From assembly GCA_903813345.2 (NCBI GenBank), contig CAIIXF020000011.1, forward strand, positions 13,933,754-13,997,753: a stretch of 64,000 nt of DNA, given 5' to 3'. Positions 62,698 to 64,000 of this stretch are shown one piece after another. The translations under genes were made by a program, and so were the position numbers. Each line of letters opens with the position of its first letter. The first letter of the stretch is position 1. Source of the stretch: Owenia fusiformis (Eukaryota > Annelida > Polychaeta > Sabellida > Oweniidae). Under the pieces are notes generated by a model. The model was given only the letters and a program-made list of their open reading frames with translations, was not told where the DNA came from and searched no databases.

Positions 62698-63830
62698 TTA
62701 TTCTTTCACATCAGTGTCACGGGCTCTGCTCGGGGGCTCAACAGTTTTTTCAGAGGATCTACATTTTCTCCACAATGCTAATATAAGTTTCCAGGTGAGA
62801 TTGAGAGCTTCACACATTGTAATGATGCTCATTCCTATGTAGAAACCTAGAGTCCCACCTATATCTGACATCAATGCATCACCTGTATATTCTTTTGTCT
62901 GTTCTGTAGTCTCAATTGTTAGATCCTTGAAATAGATGTTCAATCTGAGAAAGTTCTTTCGGATAACACCAGATTCAATGACAGCTTCTCTGGCATCGGA
63001 AACATTTCCAAGAATTTCGTCAAAGAGTACATGTGAACGCTTTGATTTTGTATCAGATGAGCCAAACATATTTTCAAGAAATTGTTGTTGTATATATTCA
63101 AATGGCCAATAAGCATTTGAAATAGTTTGCTCATAGCGTATCTCATAGCATGGGTGTTTGCATTTACATCGTTTATTTGTTTCGGGGTGTAATTTCATTT
63201 TCAATAGATGTTTTTCACATTTTAATTTTGCAAAATCCTTATCTATGATTGTAACATTGGGGTCTTGTAGCATTAGATTATCAAGATTCAATCTTCCACA
63301 CAGTTGCAAGTCTTTGGCATCATTTGGCATCAGAAGAAAAGTCATGAGTCATGAGTGTATTTTTCCATTTCTTCATCACTGTTCTCAAACACAGAAGCAT
63401 AGGAGTTAAGCCTATTTCTAAAATCTAAATACACATCTTCTCTGTCAACCTTCTTTGCTATATAACCCAACTGATTCCTGAGAGATACATATTTGTGGAA
63501 TCTACTTTCTTTTGAGATTTTAAGTGAGGCGTTAAATAATGATGTTGCTGTAAATGGGAACAAACTGCAAATTGTCACTGATGGCATTTCAAGATCTCCA
63601 TGACTAATCATTATCGCATCTTTAACAGGGTATGAAAAATATTTCTCCATCATGCTAATAATACCTTTGATTGCCATGCATGTTGAAGCAAGGAAAACTA
63701 AAGTCCAGAAGCATTTTCCAAATTTATTCTTTGACCTAATAATAGATCCACATCCATGTGCAGTTGTATTCTCAGCAAAGTCCCTGATTATTTCCTTTGG
63801 CATTTTCGCTTCAGTAACAATGTTATTCAT
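62698..63830 (-). pseudogene. DEG/ENaC-family sodium channel, copy B, lacking its central domain
   Basis: The 5' part (63830 down to 63342) starts at an ATG and includes the family's HG motif (TTAHGCGSI), the first transmembrane segment (CFWTLVFLASTCMAIKGII) and the start of the extracellular domain, then meets a stop. The 3' part (62698-63345) resumes at LLMPNDAKDL and runs to the same C-terminus as copy A. About 500 bp encoding the finger/thumb region and half the cysteine-rich region are deleted. The junction reads GTCATGAGTCATGAGTG. Shared parts are nearly identical to copy A. Both copies lack introns where they are present. Confidence 0.85.
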
Positions 63831-63858
63831 TCTTTCTTTGCGTTTTTGCAGCAAATAG

Positions 63859-64000
63859 TGTGATTATGGGACTTTGTGTTTGTTTTGAGTGAGATGTTTC
63901 AAATTGATGATTGCTTCAAAAAGGATATTTTGAACTTCATTAAAATAATCTAAAAGTTTGTATGTAAGCAATTCCACAGTGAAAAATACTGAATCGAACT
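63859..64000. other. Upstream flank of the DEG/ENaC gene
   Basis: This AT-rich sequence precedes the copy B start. No TATA box or splice acceptor could be assigned with confidence. Confidence 0.4.

Overview
This is a window of an AT-rich eukaryotic genome, most likely a marine invertebrate. The reasons are split coding exons with GT/AG borders, dense cut-and-paste transposons, an intron-bearing mariner, an L1/Tx1-type LINE, and an invertebrate-style DEG/ENaC channel gene. The phylum cannot be fixed from sequence alone. No rRNA, tRNA, CRISPR array or bacterial-type operon was seen.

The backbone is a tandem array of four copies of a unit of about 5.1-5.3 kb (unit 1, 2710-11213; unit 2, 11214-28288; unit 3, 28289-37413; unit 4, 37414-59331). 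Each unit carries one four-exon gene on the minus strand. The spliced product is 363 residues with an N-terminal GNAT domain, and it resembles the NAT16 / histidine N-acetyltransferase family. Copies 1 and 3 look intact. Copy 4 is open but has weakened exon 1 donor and motif positions. Copy 2 has a stop codon and a lost donor in exon 3, so it is a pseudogene.

Each unit has been invaded separately by transposons, and uninterrupted sister units serve as empty-site controls. Unit 1 has an 8-bp-TSD hAT-like MITE and a 2.9 kb repeat that hosts a complete mariner. Unit 2 has a 2.8 kb Transib/RAG-like element and a 9.0 kb element. The 9.0 kb element has ~340 bp terminal inverted repeats, a frameshifted ~1,490-residue protein and a 49-bp minisatellite. 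Unit 3 has a 1.2 kb hAT-like element and a 2.0 kb inverted-repeat element with a nested 9-bp-TSD MITE. Unit 4 has the same Transib-like element, enlarged to 10.6 kb by a LINE (itself hit by a piggyBac-type MITE) and other insertions, the same 2.0 kb element, and four more TIR elements. Unit 4 shares one insertion with unit 2 and another with unit 3, which implies unequal exchange or conversion within the array.

The left flank (1-2709) holds a 535 bp foldback element and no visible gene. The right flank (59332-64000) holds short tandem repeats, then two minus-strand partial copies of a DEG/ENaC-family sodium channel gene whose deletions complement each other.

The most novel-looking items are the 9 kb element with its unassigned transposase-like protein, and the Transib/RAG-like element (CACGGTG heptamer, 5-bp TSD) with small ATG-to-splice-donor exons facing inward from both ends.
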